Shown: positions 53,135-62,373 of the stretch, piece after piece
How the letters are laid out: every line of letters starts with the position of its first letter
Position numbering within the stretch: the first letter of the stretch is position 1
From: Deltaproteobacteria bacterium
Lineage (GTDB): Bacteria > Bdellovibrionota_B > Oligoflexia > Oligoflexales > Bog-1112
Direction: 5' to 3'
DNA length: 64,000 nt
Assembly (NCBI GenBank): GCA_020635195.1
Contig: JACKAG010000009.1
Span: 1-64,000 of the forward strand
Made by a program: the position numbers and the translations under genes
The notes under the pieces: generated by a model
What the model was told of the DNA's origin: nothing
Seen by the model: only the letters and a program-made list of their open reading frames with translations
Databases searched by the model: none

Positions 53135-54328
53135 ATGTCAGAAGCAGGAAGTGATATTGTTTTCAGGGAGAATCCACTCGTCAGTTCGCGAGGGTTAAAG
53201 TATCCTGATTTTTCTTTTCGCGAAACCATGAGTGCATACTCCTTTCACCGCAGTATTCCTTCCTTTGGAGAAACACCTCTCTATGAAATGAAAGGGCTGG
53301 CCTCCTATCTTGGTCTCAGCTCTCTCTGGATTAAAGACGAATCTCAGCGCTTCAGGCTTGGATCATTTAAAGCTCTGGGAGCTTCTTACGCTCTCGCTAA
53401 ATGGCTCAACAGGAAAGCTGGCATCTCAGGTCAGCCAACTTTTGACAGGCTTGTCTGGTGGTTTAACCGTCTGGATCACAACTTTACTCTCGTTACGGCA
53501 ACAGATGGCAACCATGGTTACGGTGTTGCATGGCTGGCCCACCTATGCAACTGTTCGGCCATGATTTTTGTTCCGGAAAACATACCCGAGTCACGCATAG
53601 CTGGCATCAGAAAGCTTGGAGCTGAAGTCATTTCTGTAAACGGAAACTATGATAAGGCTGTCCGTCTGGCTAAAGAAGCAACGTCCAGTTCAGATTCTCT
53701 TTTTATACAGAATACGACAACTGCTTACGAAGATGAGACTGTCTCTTATATCATGCAGGGTTACCTGACCCTGATCCATGAAACATATGAACAACTTCCA
53801 CTGGATAAACGTCCGGACCATATTCTGATACAGGCTGGCAGCGGGTCGTTTGCCGCAGCCGTTCAGGCATACCTGAAAAACCGATTCAGAGAGAAGGCGC
53901 CACAGGTCCTGCTGGTAGAACCAGAAGGCTCTGATGGCTTCAGCCGCTCTTTCGGTCGGGGGGACGGTAATCTTTCCCGGCTCGATGACTATGATTCTGT
54001 AATGACAGAGCTGAACTGTGGCGAGCCAAGTCGACGAGCCTGGAAGATCCTCAGAGAAGAAACACGAGGAGTGCTAAGCTGCCATAACCGGGTTGCAGGC
54101 CTTGGAATGAGAGTCCTGAATCAGCCTATCTCAAAAGATCCCAGAATTATCAGCGGCGAATCAGGTGCGGTAGGATTGGGAGCCCTTTTCAAAATCTGTC
54201 GTGAACAGAACAAAGAAGATATTCGTAAAAATCTTGGAATTACAGATAAGTCCAGAGTTCTGGTCTTCTCCACAGAAGGGGCTATGGACCCGGATGGCTT
54301 TCGCCGAGGGCTCTGGGAAGAGCTCTGA
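53135..54328 (+). CDS. Diaminopropionate ammonia-lyase-like PLP enzyme
   Basis: 397 residues from ATG 53135 (AGGGG eight bases upstream), the length of E. coli YgeX (398); the frame opens at 53057. Fold-type II PLP enzyme: SFGETPLYEMKGLASYLGL, IKDESQRFRLGSFKALGASYALA with the Schiff-base Lys, TATDGNHGYGVAWLA (family: ATDGNHGRGVAW), IMQGYLTLIHETYEQ, and QAGSGSFAAAVQAYL for phosphate binding. It should deaminate 2,3-diaminopropionate to pyruvate and ammonia; threonine dehydratase-like activity is an alternative. The YgeX Arg after GNHG is Tyr here. Confidence 0.8.
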   Translation: MSEAGSDIVFRENPLVSSRGLKYPDFSFRETMSAYSFHRSIPSFGETPLYEMKGLASYLGLSSLWIKDESQRFRLGSFKALGASYALAKWLNRKAGISGQPTFDRLVWWFNRLDHNFTLVTATDGNHGYGVAWLAHLCNCSAMIFVPENIPESRIAGIRKLGAEVISVNGNYDKAVRLAKEATSSSDSLFIQNTTTAYEDETVSYIMQGYLTLIHETYEQLPLDKRPDHILIQAGSGSFAAAVQAYLKNRFREKAPQVLLVEPEGSDGFSRSFGRGDGNLSRLDDYDSVMTELNCGEPSRRAWKILREETRGVLSCHNRVAGLGMRVLNQPISKDPRIISGESGAVGLGALFKICREQNKEDIRKNLGITDKSRVLVFSTEGAMDPDGFRRGLWEEL

Positions 54329-54355
54329 TTCACCGAATTTTTATCTGCGATCGTC

Positions 54356-55330
54356 TTAGTGGTGAAGGATTGCCTTCCGGAGGAGGTCAGCCGGAATCTG
54401 AACTCCCATCGCTTCAGCGTGCCTGGGGTTGATGTGAAGCTGAAACGTTTCCTGAAAACGGACCGGCATAACAGCTGGTGATGATTTTTTTTCCAGAATA
54501 TCTGCCAACATCTCACCTGTTGTCAGCCCCAGCTGATAATAATCGACTGCCAATGCAGCAAGAGCCCCTTTCCGGACGCTTTCACTTTCAGCCGTAAAAA
54601 CAGGGATTTTTCTGGCAACACCTGCTTTGATCACAGCTTCTATCGCTGACACTACAGTATTGTCTGTGGGGACATAGATCGCATCAGCTCTGACCGAACT
54701 GGCTACAGAAAACACCATAGAGCTGCTCTGGACAGAGCCTTCCTCGTAAGCCAGTTGCAACTTCTGACAGGCCTGACGAAACTGCTCCGTCACGGCCTGA
54801 GAATTTGCCTCTCCTGGGTTATAGAGAATTGCTACCCTTTTGACGCCAGGGGAAATGGTACGGATAAGTTCAAGCTGCTGAAGAACCGGGCTCCTGTCAG
54901 AACTTCCTGTCGCCAGTCCTCCTGGTTTATCCCAGGATGCAACAAGCCTTGCCGCAAGTGGATCAGATACGGGAGCAAAAACAACCGCTGTCTGTCTGTT
55001 TTTATTCAGAGCGGCCTGAGCGGCAGGGGTTCCGATAGCCAGAATCGCATCAGGTTTTTTTCCCAGTAATTTTCTGGCAATCTGCGCATTGGTCCCCATA
55101 TTGCCCTGAGCGTTCATATATTCGATGTCTGTGTTGTCAGACAGTCCCCGCTTCTTAAGGGCATCAAGGGCACCACGGCGCAGCTCATTAAGAGAAGGGT
55201 GCTCAACAATCTGCATAATCCCCAGCGTATAGAGCTTTACTGCCTCTTTTTTATCCGCAGCGCTTGCGGCGGAAATCAGGCTGATCGCCTGGAAAATTCC
55301 GGTCAGGGCAATGATCAGAGATCTGGCCAT
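54356..55330 (-). CDS. ABC-type substrate-binding protein (TrpX-like), orphan
   Basis: 324 residues from ATG 55330 (AAGGAAAC seven bases upstream; 55351 also possible). Signal peptide MARSLIIALTGIFQAISLIS with the cut near ASAADKK. The mature protein has the periplasmic ABC_sub_bind pattern: TLGIMQIVEHPSLNELRRGA, QGNMGTNAQIARKLL, AILAIGTPAAQAAL, VVFAPVSDPLAARLV, LATGSSDRSPVLQQLELI and VAILYNPGEANSQAV. This family serves tryptophan/tyrosine-type transporters, normally with a permease and ATPase next door; neither is here. A link to the tryptophan-degradation genes 2.5 kb away is speculation. Confidence 0.85.
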   Translation of the reverse strand: MARSLIIALTGIFQAISLISAASAADKKEAVKLYTLGIMQIVEHPSLNELRRGALDALKKRGLSDNTDIEYMNAQGNMGTNAQIARKLLGKKPDAILAIGTPAAQAALNKNRQTAVVFAPVSDPLAARLVASWDKPGGLATGSSDRSPVLQQLELIRTISPGVKRVAILYNPGEANSQAVTEQFRQACQKLQLAYEEGSVQSSSMVFSVASSVRADAIYVPTDNTVVSAIEAVIKAGVARKIPVFTAESESVRKGALAALAVDYYQLGLTTGEMLADILEKKSSPAVMPVRFQETFQLHINPRHAEAMGVQIPADLLRKAILHH

Positions 55331-55495
55331 GGTGTTTCCTTTAGTTTTCATCAGTACGGAAAGGCACAGAAGGGGTCATGGAGGGTATCCTTCCGGAAAC
55401 AGCCGACATCCGTGACCTTTGGTCCGGCTATCATAAAAGGATATGCAGATAATTCAAGTGACGAAACAGAAAATTTTATCTCATCTGAGAAAATT

Positions 55496-55915
55496 TCAGG
55501 CAGATAGCATCATATGACTGAGTGATCTGTTGATTTCTTCCGATGAATCTCTTGGCAGAAAACAAGAAACTCCTAACTGCGCAAAAAGCTGAGCGCTCTG
55601 ATCGTCAAGATCACCATTGTCACTCAGTATAATCACAGGGATATCTGTCATTGTCCGGACCCGGGAAACGAAAGAGTATCCATCCATCTGTGGCATGATA
55701 ATCCCGCAAATAATCGCATCATATCCCCCCATGGAACGGTAAAGCTCCCTGAGAGCGTCCACACCATTGATTGCGAAGCTCAGCTCAGCTCCGTCAATCA
55801 GGAAACTTTCCCGGAACGGACGAAGAGAGCAGTCAGGATGGACAATCAGAACTCTTTTTATCTCTGATCTCTTCGGTTTTCTTTTCTTTTTTACTTTTCT
55901 GGCCACAGCTGACAC
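55496..55915 (-). CDS. Degenerate receiver-domain protein
   Basis: 139 residues. A basic leader (RKVKKKRKPKRSEIKR) precedes a receiver-like domain: RVLIVHPDCS, DAIICGIIMPQMDGYSFVSR, IPVIILSDN and SCFLPRDSSEE. The phosphoacceptor Asp is Gly (G71), the acidic pair is reduced (VHPD), and the conserved Lys appears replaced by Arg. So it cannot be phosphorylated in the usual way, and acts, if at all, as a phosphorylation-independent adaptor. Start ATG 55915 has no strong ribosome site. Confidence 0.75.
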   Translation of the reverse strand: MSAVARKVKKKRKPKRSEIKRVLIVHPDCSLRPFRESFLIDGAELSFAINGVDALRELYRSMGGYDAIICGIIMPQMDGYSFVSRVRTMTDIPVIILSDNGDLDDQSAQLFAQLGVSCFLPRDSSEEINRSLSHMMLSA

Positions 55916-56058
55916 CCATCTTTACAGGCCACATCTTCTGCCAGTATTCCTCATCGGTGTGTCAGTATGCAGAATAAAAATTATTTTTAATATTTCAGAA
56001 AAAAAGAAAAGAAGCAGAAGGAATACAGTCTGATGCAGAATATGATCAGGCATATGCC

Positions 56059-57684
56059 TCAGGCATGTTTTCCGTTTTCTCTTCCACGAGATCCGGAAGA
56101 TGGCTGCTGTCTCCAGCCTCTTCTGTTGTCTCTTCCTCCCGAAAAGCGGCCGCCACCATTGTTATTTTTGCGGCCATACGAAGAAGAAGATCTTCCAAAA
56201 GAGCGGGAAGAACCATATTGTCGGGGCCTACCACCCCCCTGGCTTTTTTGCAGATCAAAATCATGCCACTGTAGTTTTTCCGGATCAAAAATGCCAATTT
56301 TGCTCACTCTGGAAGCAATCACCTGACGGATCAGTATCTTATGCTGCTCAGGAGTCAGATGGGAAAGCTCATGATCAATAGCTTCCATCTCTGCGGAACT
56401 AAAGTTCTTACCTCCAAAGGTTTCTGAGGAAATATTGCAAATTTCCTTACTTACAATCGTTTTCATAAATGAGTGAGAATCCGGGAATCTGATCTGCTCA
56501 GGCTTCGCTCTCACCTGGCGAATAATGCTTGTGTACCAACGGTAATCTTCAGGCGTGACAAATGTCCATGCTTTTCCTTTTGCTCCGGCACGGCCAGTCC
56601 GTCCTGCGCGGTGAGTATAACTTTCAGCACACCTTGGAGGAGTGTAGTTAATCACCATAGGAAGCCCCTGAACATCAATCCCCCGTGCAGCCACATTAGT
56701 CGCAATCAGAAAGCGAATACTGCCTGCCTTAAACTGAGAGATGGCCATCTGACGCTCATATTGATTAAGGTCACTGTTCAGCTGAGCTGCGCTGAAGCCT
56801 TTCCCGGTCAGAGCATGAGAGACATCCGAACACTCTTTTTTGGTTTCACAAAAAATAATCGCTTGTTCAGGGTGATAATAAGCCAGGCTGCTGATCAGGG
56901 CTTTGGTTCTGAGGTGAGATTTGGTTGCAATATAACCATGTTCAATACATTCCGGGCTGTTTTTGCGATCACAGGATGTAATCGTGACCGGATGTTTCAG
57001 GAATTTAGCTGCCAGATTCCGCGCCTGAGCATTCAGAGTCGCAGAGAAAAACAAAGTCTGGCAAGCTTCAGGAAGATTCTGACGAATGAAGTCCAGCTCA
57101 GCTTCAAAGCCTGTGTCCAGCATCTGATCCACTTCATCCAGAACAAACGACTGAACTTCACTCAGATTCAGCTTTTTCTTTCGGATAAAATCAGAAACCC
57201 TCCCCGGGGTTCCTACGACTGCATGAATCTGACCGCTCAGAGCTTTTTCCTGCTTTCCATAAGAAACTCCACCAATAACAGAAGTAACGCGGAGCTGACT
57301 ATGGCGCAGAGTCTGGGTAAATACCTGGGTAATCTGATCTGCCAGCTCTCTGGTCGGAGTCAGAATAAGAATTTTCGGAGTTCCCGGACGTGGCCTTTCA
57401 GAATTCATAAATTTAAAGGCAAGAGGCAGGGAAAATGCAAGCGTTTTACCAGAGCCAGTCATAGACTGCGCCAGAAGATCATGGCCGTCCAGAACGGGAT
57501 GAAAACTATACTCCTGGATGGGAGTCGGACTATTTTTACCTTCAGCAGCAAAAGATTGTGACCAGGACTCAGGGAGGTCATCTTGAAAGGATAACTTCTT
57601 GTCTGCATATAGACCGATGTGTTCCGAGCTGGAAATTTCCACGATAGCTGCCGGGACATGTGATTGATTTTGCGTTGTTGTCAT
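56059..57684 (-). CDS. DEAD-box-family ATP-dependent RNA helicase (DEVD motif)
   Basis: 541 residues from ATG 57684; TTG 57702 is an alternative. All helicase motifs are present: Q motif TPIQEYSF, motif I AQSMTGSGKT, Ia PTRELADQ, GG, Ib TPGR, motif II as DEVD (VLDEVDQML), III SAT, and IV-VI including ATNVAARGIDVQG and HRAGRTGRAG. The tail is RNA-binding: Gly, Arg, Ser-rich (SSRSFGRSSSSYG, GGGRFSGGRDNRRGW). Expected role: ribosome assembly or RNA unwinding at low temperature. The DEVD replacement of DEAD is unusual but the Asp pair that binds Mg-ATP is kept. Ribosome site is weak. Confidence 0.93.
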   Translation of the reverse strand: MTTTQNQSHVPAAIVEISSSEHIGLYADKKLSFQDDLPESWSQSFAAEGKNSPTPIQEYSFHPVLDGHDLLAQSMTGSGKTLAFSLPLAFKFMNSERPRPGTPKILILTPTRELADQITQVFTQTLRHSQLRVTSVIGGVSYGKQEKALSGQIHAVVGTPGRVSDFIRKKKLNLSEVQSFVLDEVDQMLDTGFEAELDFIRQNLPEACQTLFFSATLNAQARNLAAKFLKHPVTITSCDRKNSPECIEHGYIATKSHLRTKALISSLAYYHPEQAIIFCETKKECSDVSHALTGKGFSAAQLNSDLNQYERQMAISQFKAGSIRFLIATNVAARGIDVQGLPMVINYTPPRCAESYTHRAGRTGRAGAKGKAWTFVTPEDYRWYTSIIRQVRAKPEQIRFPDSHSFMKTIVSKEICNISSETFGGKNFSSAEMEAIDHELSHLTPEQHKILIRQVIASRVSKIGIFDPEKLQWHDFDLQKSQGGGRPRQYGSSRSFGRSSSSYGRKNNNGGGRFSGGRDNRRGWRQQPSSGSRGRENGKHA

Positions 57685-57833
57685 GCTTTTTTCTTTGTAC
57701 AAATTTGTATAAAATTAAAGATCAGAGGTTCTCTTTCGTAAGAAAGGCCGTGCAGTATACTTCGTATAGTCTGCGAAAGAAAATGCATGGTACCAGATAT
57801 CAGGGATGCCGACAAGTCATATAAGACAAATGA

Positions 57834-57862
57834 TTGATAACTTCCTGATAATATGATAAAAT
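57834..57862 (+). promoter_or_regulatory. Sigma-70-like promoter for the kynurenine operon
   Basis: TTGATA (57834-57839), 17-bp spacer, TAAAAT (57857-57862), about 48 bp before the first start codon at 57911. Pattern only. Confidence 0.45.
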
Positions 57863-57910
57863 ACGAAGGCTCTGAATCAATGCCTGTCGTTTCCGGGGGC
57901 TTTTCCTGTC

Positions 57911-58738
57911 ATGGAACTTATCATTCATCAACAAGAGAGTTCCTGGAAAACTCTGACAACTTCAGCCATTTCAATGGCCATCAGCCCTGATTTTCAGGAC
58001 CATAAACCACAGTATTTCGGAGCACCTCCTGCAAGATCTGAGACTTATAAGAACGGCTCTTTTACCGGAGATACCCGGCAAGGTGGCAGCTGTAATGTGC
58101 GTGAGATCCATATCATTCCCCACTGTCATGGCACCCATACAGAAGATATTGGCCATATCTGTCACGAATCTCCAGGAGTCCTGAATACATTGCAGGATTC
58201 TTTATTTTTAATGCTCCTGCTGAGCCTTCCACCGGTTCCGGCAGCCAGTTGCGGAGAGTCTTATCAGCCTGTTCTTTCCCCGACTGATCAGGTCCTGACA
58301 AAAAAAAATCTTCAGGATTCCATGAACAAAGTCCGGCTTCTACCAGATCTGACTGTCGAAGGTCTTGCAATCAGAAGCCTGGTGGGAGCTGCATCCATAT
58401 CCTCTTTCCATAGCGAACAAAAGAACCTACCCTTCTTCACTCACGAAGCAATGGCCCATATTTCAAATCTGGGTTTCAGACATCTGTTGACCGATTTGCC
58501 CTCTGTTGACCGTAGTAATGATGAAGGACGCATGACTAACCATAGAATTTTCTGGGGATTAGAAGGACAGTCCAGAGAATACTCTGACGCACGTTATCCC
58601 GAACGGACCATTACAGAAATGATCAGGGTCCCGGAGCACGTTGCAGATGGCCTCTATCTGGCAAACCTTCGCATTTCTCCTTTTTTATCAGATGCGTGCC
58701 CATCTTCTCCTTTAATTTACCCTCTGGAGCTGCTGTGA
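57911..58738 (+). CDS. Cyclase-family kynurenine formamidase (probable)
   Basis: 275 residues. The cyclase-family metal motif HGTHTEDIGH lies near residues 73-82 (family HxGTHxDxPxH, with E at the second Asp place), preceded by SCNVREIHIIPHC, a pattern I recall from a kynurenine-cluster subfamily. Further motifs: FTHEAMAHISNLGFRHLLTD, VDRSNDEGRMTNHRIFWG, RTITEMIRVPEHVADGLYLA and DACPSSPLIYP. It should hydrolyse N-formylkynurenine to kynurenine and formate. Kynureninase overlaps its stop by 4 bp (GTGA), and tryptophan dioxygenase lies nearby, which supports the assignment. A ribosome site is not obvious. Confidence 0.78.
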   Translation: MELIIHQQESSWKTLTTSAISMAISPDFQDHKPQYFGAPPARSETYKNGSFTGDTRQGGSCNVREIHIIPHCHGTHTEDIGHICHESPGVLNTLQDSLFLMLLLSLPPVPAASCGESYQPVLSPTDQVLTKKNLQDSMNKVRLLPDLTVEGLAIRSLVGAASISSFHSEQKNLPFFTHEAMAHISNLGFRHLLTDLPSVDRSNDEGRMTNHRIFWGLEGQSREYSDARYPERTITEMIRVPEHVADGLYLANLRISPFLSDACPSSPLIYPLELL

Positions 58739-60042
58739 TCTTTTCGCCTGAATATGACTTTGCTGAAAGCCTGGACAAGCAGGACTCTCTTTATTCTTTC
58801 CGCTCAGAATTCCTGATTCCGGAAAATTCGTCCGGAGAACAGGAAACTTATTTATGTGGTCATTCTCTCGGTTTACAACCTGTGAGAACAAAAGACTATA
58901 TCGGAGAAGTCCTTAGCAGCTGGCAGCACAGAGGGGTCCGGGGGCACTTTCAGGGGGATTATCCCTGGGTTCCGTATCATGAACTGTTGCAGGAAAAGAC
59001 CGCTATGCTGGTCGGAGCCCTGCCTACAGAAGTGATTGCCATGAACACCCTGACCGCAAATCTTCATATGATGATGGTCAGTTTTTTCAGACCAGATAAA
59101 GACCGTTACAGAATTCTGATCGAAGAACAGGCTTTCCCTTCTGATTATTATGCCGCAGAAACCCAGCTTCGTTATCATGGGCTTAACCCTGACGATGCCC
59201 TGATTGTGGTCCGCCCGGATCAGGGCTGCTCTATTTCAGTCGATGCATGGAAATCTGCTATTGACCGTTATCACAGTTCTGCGGCCCTTCTTCTGCTCCC
59301 CGGAGTTCAGTATCTGACAGGACAGAGTTTCCCGGTCGCAGAAATTGCTGATTTTGCAGCCAGGCGTGGTATTGTCGTCGGACTTGATCTGGCACACGCC
59401 GTTGGAAACATCCCCCTGCAACTTCATGACTGGTCTGTTGATTTTGCCTGCTGGTGTCATTACAAATATCTGAACAGCGGGCCCGGCGCCGTCGGCGGCT
59501 GCTTTGTTCACGAAAAACATTGTAAAAACAAAAAATTACCAAGATTTGCCGGATGGTGGGGGCAACGAAAAGATATACGATTCAACATGCGTCCTGGATT
59601 TGACCCTGTCATGACAGCCGAAGGCTGGCAACTCTCAAATCCTCCGATCGTATCGCTGGCCGCAATCAGAGCCTCTCTGGATATATTCGCAGAAGCCGGG
59701 GGCATGGAGCCTCTCAGAAAAAAATCCCTTTTAATGACATGTTACCTTGAATATCTCGCCAAAGATTTGCCAGGATTTCATTGTCTGACACCCTCAGACC
59801 CGGAGCAGCGTGGAGCTCAGCTGTCTTTTCAGACAGACCCGGATCACTGTGACGCCCGTACCCTGGTCTCCAGGGCAGAGAGCCGGGGCATCATCTGTGA
59901 CTTTCGTGAGCCGGATATTATCCGGCTTGCTCCCGTGCCTCTCTATAATCACTTTACGGATGTCTGGCGTTGTGTTCAGCAATTCCGGGAAATTCTGACA
60001 GAGGACACTCAGGCATCCGTTTCTTCCGGGAGACCAGGATGA
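58735..60042 (+). CDS. kynU: Kynureninase
   Basis: 435 residues from GTG 58735 (GGAG six bases upstream and a 4-bp overlap with the preceding stop); GTG 58696 is less likely. Motifs: YLCGHSLGLQPVRTKDYI, the aromatic-region RGVRGHFQGDYPWVPYHE, MNTLTANLHMMMVSFFRP, DLAHAVGNIPLQLHDWSVDF, and CHYKYLNSGPGAVGGCFVHE with the PLP Lys. It cleaves kynurenine or 3-hydroxykynurenine to anthranilate or 3-hydroxyanthranilate plus alanine. The monooxygenase gene overlaps its end by 4 bp (ATGA). Length is near the family norm (about 415-465). Confidence 0.95.
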   Translation: MIFSPEYDFAESLDKQDSLYSFRSEFLIPENSSGEQETYLCGHSLGLQPVRTKDYIGEVLSSWQHRGVRGHFQGDYPWVPYHELLQEKTAMLVGALPTEVIAMNTLTANLHMMMVSFFRPDKDRYRILIEEQAFPSDYYAAETQLRYHGLNPDDALIVVRPDQGCSISVDAWKSAIDRYHSSAALLLLPGVQYLTGQSFPVAEIADFAARRGIVVGLDLAHAVGNIPLQLHDWSVDFACWCHYKYLNSGPGAVGGCFVHEKHCKNKKLPRFAGWWGQRKDIRFNMRPGFDPVMTAEGWQLSNPPIVSLAAIRASLDIFAEAGGMEPLRKKSLLMTCYLEYLAKDLPGFHCLTPSDPEQRGAQLSFQTDPDHCDARTLVSRAESRGIICDFREPDIIRLAPVPLYNHFTDVWRCVQQFREILTEDTQASVSSGRPG

Positions 60043-61415
60043 GAGCAAATCCGGATCAACGCCTTCTGATTGCCGGAGCTGGCCTTGTTGGTCCTTTACT
60101 GGCGATTCTCCTTGCCAGAAAAGGCTGGAAAGTTGAGCTCTTTGACCGTCGTCAGGACCCTCGTCTGACAAGGGCGACAGAAGGCCGTTCGGTTAATCTG
60201 GCTCTTGCAGAACGTGGGATTCATGCTTTGATGCATTCCGGGCTGATGGACACCATCCGGAAACTCATCATCCCGGTGCGAGGCCGGATGATTCATCGCC
60301 CCGGCCTGCCCGAATCCTTCCAGCCATATAGTCAGAAGGAATCTGAACACATCTGGTCCATATCAAGGGCCGATCTGAACCGTGAGCTGATCCGGGCCGC
60401 AGAGGCAACAAAAGGTGTCCGCTTTCATTTCAGACACAGCTGTCTTTCCGCAGATCCTGGAAAACATCTGCTGCGTGTAAAAGATGAAGTATCCGGTCAG
60501 ATATCAGAGCAGCCATATGATGCCCTGTTCGTGGCAGACGGAAGCTCCTCCCATGTCCGGGACAGCCTCACTGCTGAGTATGGAAACTTTGTCAGAACAG
60601 AACCACTGCAACACAGTTACAGAGAGCTGAGAATGCCGTCGCTTCGGGATGGCTCTGGCTTTGCCATGAGAGGAGATTCGCTGCATATCTGGCCAGGTGA
60701 TGATTTTATGATGATCGGCCTGCCAAATCCTGACCACAGTTTTACCATGACACTCTTTCTGCCTGATCATGGAAAAGTGAGCTTTGCCTCTTTAAAACAG
60801 AATGCTGAGCTGAGCCATCTTTTTCAGACATGGTTTCCCGGAGTCCAGGATGATATCCCGGATTATCAGGAGCAGTTTTTCACCAACCCACCAGGACAAC
60901 TGGGAACTGTCTACTGTCAGCGCTGGGCCTTTCCTGACATAGTTCTGACAGGAGATGCAGCTCACGCCATGGTGCCGTTTCACGGACAGGGGATGAACTG
61001 CGGCTTTGAAGATTGTGCGGTGATGTCGGAACTGATGGATCAGGGCGACAATTTCAGTGACATTTTCCAGAACTTTGAAAAAAGAAGACGCGAAGATTGT
61101 CATGCCATCGCAACAATGGCCCTGGAAAACTATGTAGAAATGCGATCTCTGGTGAAAGATACACAATACCTGCTCAGGAAAGAAATTTCTTTTATACTGG
61201 AACAGAACTTCCCCAGGTACTTTATTCCAAGGTATTCTATGGTCATGTTCCACAGAATACCTTATCAGGAAGCATTTCAGAGGGGCCAAAAACAGGAAGA
61301 AATTCTGGACCTCTGCTGCCGGGGAATCCACTCTGCCACAGAACTCGACCTGGAGCGGGCTGAACAGCTGCTCCGTCAGCTACCGGCAATCAACCCTGCT
61401 TCTGTTGCAGTCTGA
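60039..61415 (+). CDS. kmo: Kynurenine 3-monooxygenase
   Basis: 458 residues from ATG 60039 (4-bp ATGA overlap with kynU). FAD-dependent aromatic hydroxylase: LLIAGAGLVGPLLAILLARKG (GxGxxG), ATEGRSVNLALAERGIHAL, YDALFVADGSSSHVRDSL, LTGDAAHAMVPFHGQGMNCG (FAD second motif with GDAAH) and FEDCAVMSEL. The C-terminal RGQKQEEILDLCC region completes it. It uses NADPH and O2 to make 3-hydroxykynurenine, usually membrane-associated. It ends 9 bp from convergent tryptophan dioxygenase. Confidence 0.94.
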   Translation: MRANPDQRLLIAGAGLVGPLLAILLARKGWKVELFDRRQDPRLTRATEGRSVNLALAERGIHALMHSGLMDTIRKLIIPVRGRMIHRPGLPESFQPYSQKESEHIWSISRADLNRELIRAAEATKGVRFHFRHSCLSADPGKHLLRVKDEVSGQISEQPYDALFVADGSSSHVRDSLTAEYGNFVRTEPLQHSYRELRMPSLRDGSGFAMRGDSLHIWPGDDFMMIGLPNPDHSFTMTLFLPDHGKVSFASLKQNAELSHLFQTWFPGVQDDIPDYQEQFFTNPPGQLGTVYCQRWAFPDIVLTGDAAHAMVPFHGQGMNCGFEDCAVMSELMDQGDNFSDIFQNFEKRRREDCHAIATMALENYVEMRSLVKDTQYLLRKEISFILEQNFPRYFIPRYSMVMFHRIPYQEAFQRGQKQEEILDLCCRGIHSATELDLERAEQLLRQLPAINPASVAV

Positions 61416-61424
61416 AAGCAGACA

Positions 61425-62207
61425 TCAGAAATCACTCCGGATATTCCACAGGTCCGGAAATGCCTGAAGAAAAATACTCTTACGCAGATAAGAAACCCCT
61501 TCAGATCCTCCTGTGCCATTTTTATAACCGATTGTTCTTTCGACCATCTTAACATGACGATAGCGCCATTCCTGAAAGCCTTCATCGAAATCTGTGAGCA
61601 TTTCACACAACATCCTGAAGGTCGGATGCTCTTTATATAAATTCAGAAGCAGAGGAACGACCCTGATATCACCCTGGTACGGCTGTGTCCGGTCCCGGTT
61701 CAGGATGTCCTCCGGAATATCACTGTTATAATGTTCTGAAACAAAAAAAAGAAAATTTTCAAAAAGCGATGGCTCATGTAATGCCTTATGTAAAGATCGG
61801 AATTCCTCAGATGATTCCGGATAAGAACGCAGGCGAGAGGCATCCCGGAAGCCAAGATAGAACTCCAGAAGGCGAAATTGCCAGGACTGAAAGCCACTGG
61901 CCGTTGACAACCTGGAGCGGAAAGCTGCAAAAGAAAGCGGGGTCATTGTTTCAAGAATATCTACCTGATTTACTACGGTTTTCAGAATGCTCAGCATACG
62001 TCGGAGAGTCGCCATTGCCTGAAATTCACAACCACCTGTCAGACTCTGATTCAGAAGTTCTTTTTCATGCAGCAGTTGTTTAAACCACAATTCATAGCTT
62101 TGATGAATCACAATAAACAACATTTCATCATGTTCATCGGGAGACAAAGGCTGCTGACTGTTTAACAGCTGATCCAGTTTCAGATAAGCAGAATAAGTCA
62201 GTTCCAT
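61425..62207 (-). CDS. kynA: Tryptophan 2,3-dioxygenase
   Basis: 260 residues, near the usual 270-280. AGGAG lies six bases before ATG 62207. LTYSAYLKLDQLLNSQQPLS, HDEMLFIVIHQSYELWFKQL (His and Tyr of the substrate pocket), FEWRYRHVKMVERTIGYKN-like QEWRYRHVKMVERTIG with the haem His, then GTGGSEGVSYLRKSIF. It opens the indole ring of tryptophan to N-formylkynurenine, the first step of the pathway completed by the three convergent genes. Haem-dependent and cytoplasmic. Confidence 0.95.
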   Translation of the reverse strand: MELTYSAYLKLDQLLNSQQPLSPDEHDEMLFIVIHQSYELWFKQLLHEKELLNQSLTGGCEFQAMATLRRMLSILKTVVNQVDILETMTPLSFAAFRSRLSTASGFQSWQFRLLEFYLGFRDASRLRSYPESSEEFRSLHKALHEPSLFENFLFFVSEHYNSDIPEDILNRDRTQPYQGDIRVVPLLLNLYKEHPTFRMLCEMLTDFDEGFQEWRYRHVKMVERTIGYKNGTGGSEGVSYLRKSIFLQAFPDLWNIRSDF

Positions 62208-62373
62208 AGCGTTCTCCTGCTGGAGGAAATAGAAATGAGGAAGAGTTTTCTTTTATTATACGAGGATTATCTATCTTTGTGGATTATATTACAGGATGAA
62301 AACTCATTTCCTGGGGGGCGGAATTCTTCTGTTTCCTTACCATCCTGAGGGATCTGCTCGTTTGCAGTTGGAC

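Noticed and set aside
56473..57561. 362-codon open frame on the strand opposite the RNA helicase
   Set aside because: It is an antisense shadow of a strongly conserved helicase gene; no ribosome site or recognisable domain, and the helicase frame explains the sequence.
60792..61331. 179-codon frame opposite kynurenine monooxygenase
   Set aside because: Antisense shadow with no start signal or known domain.
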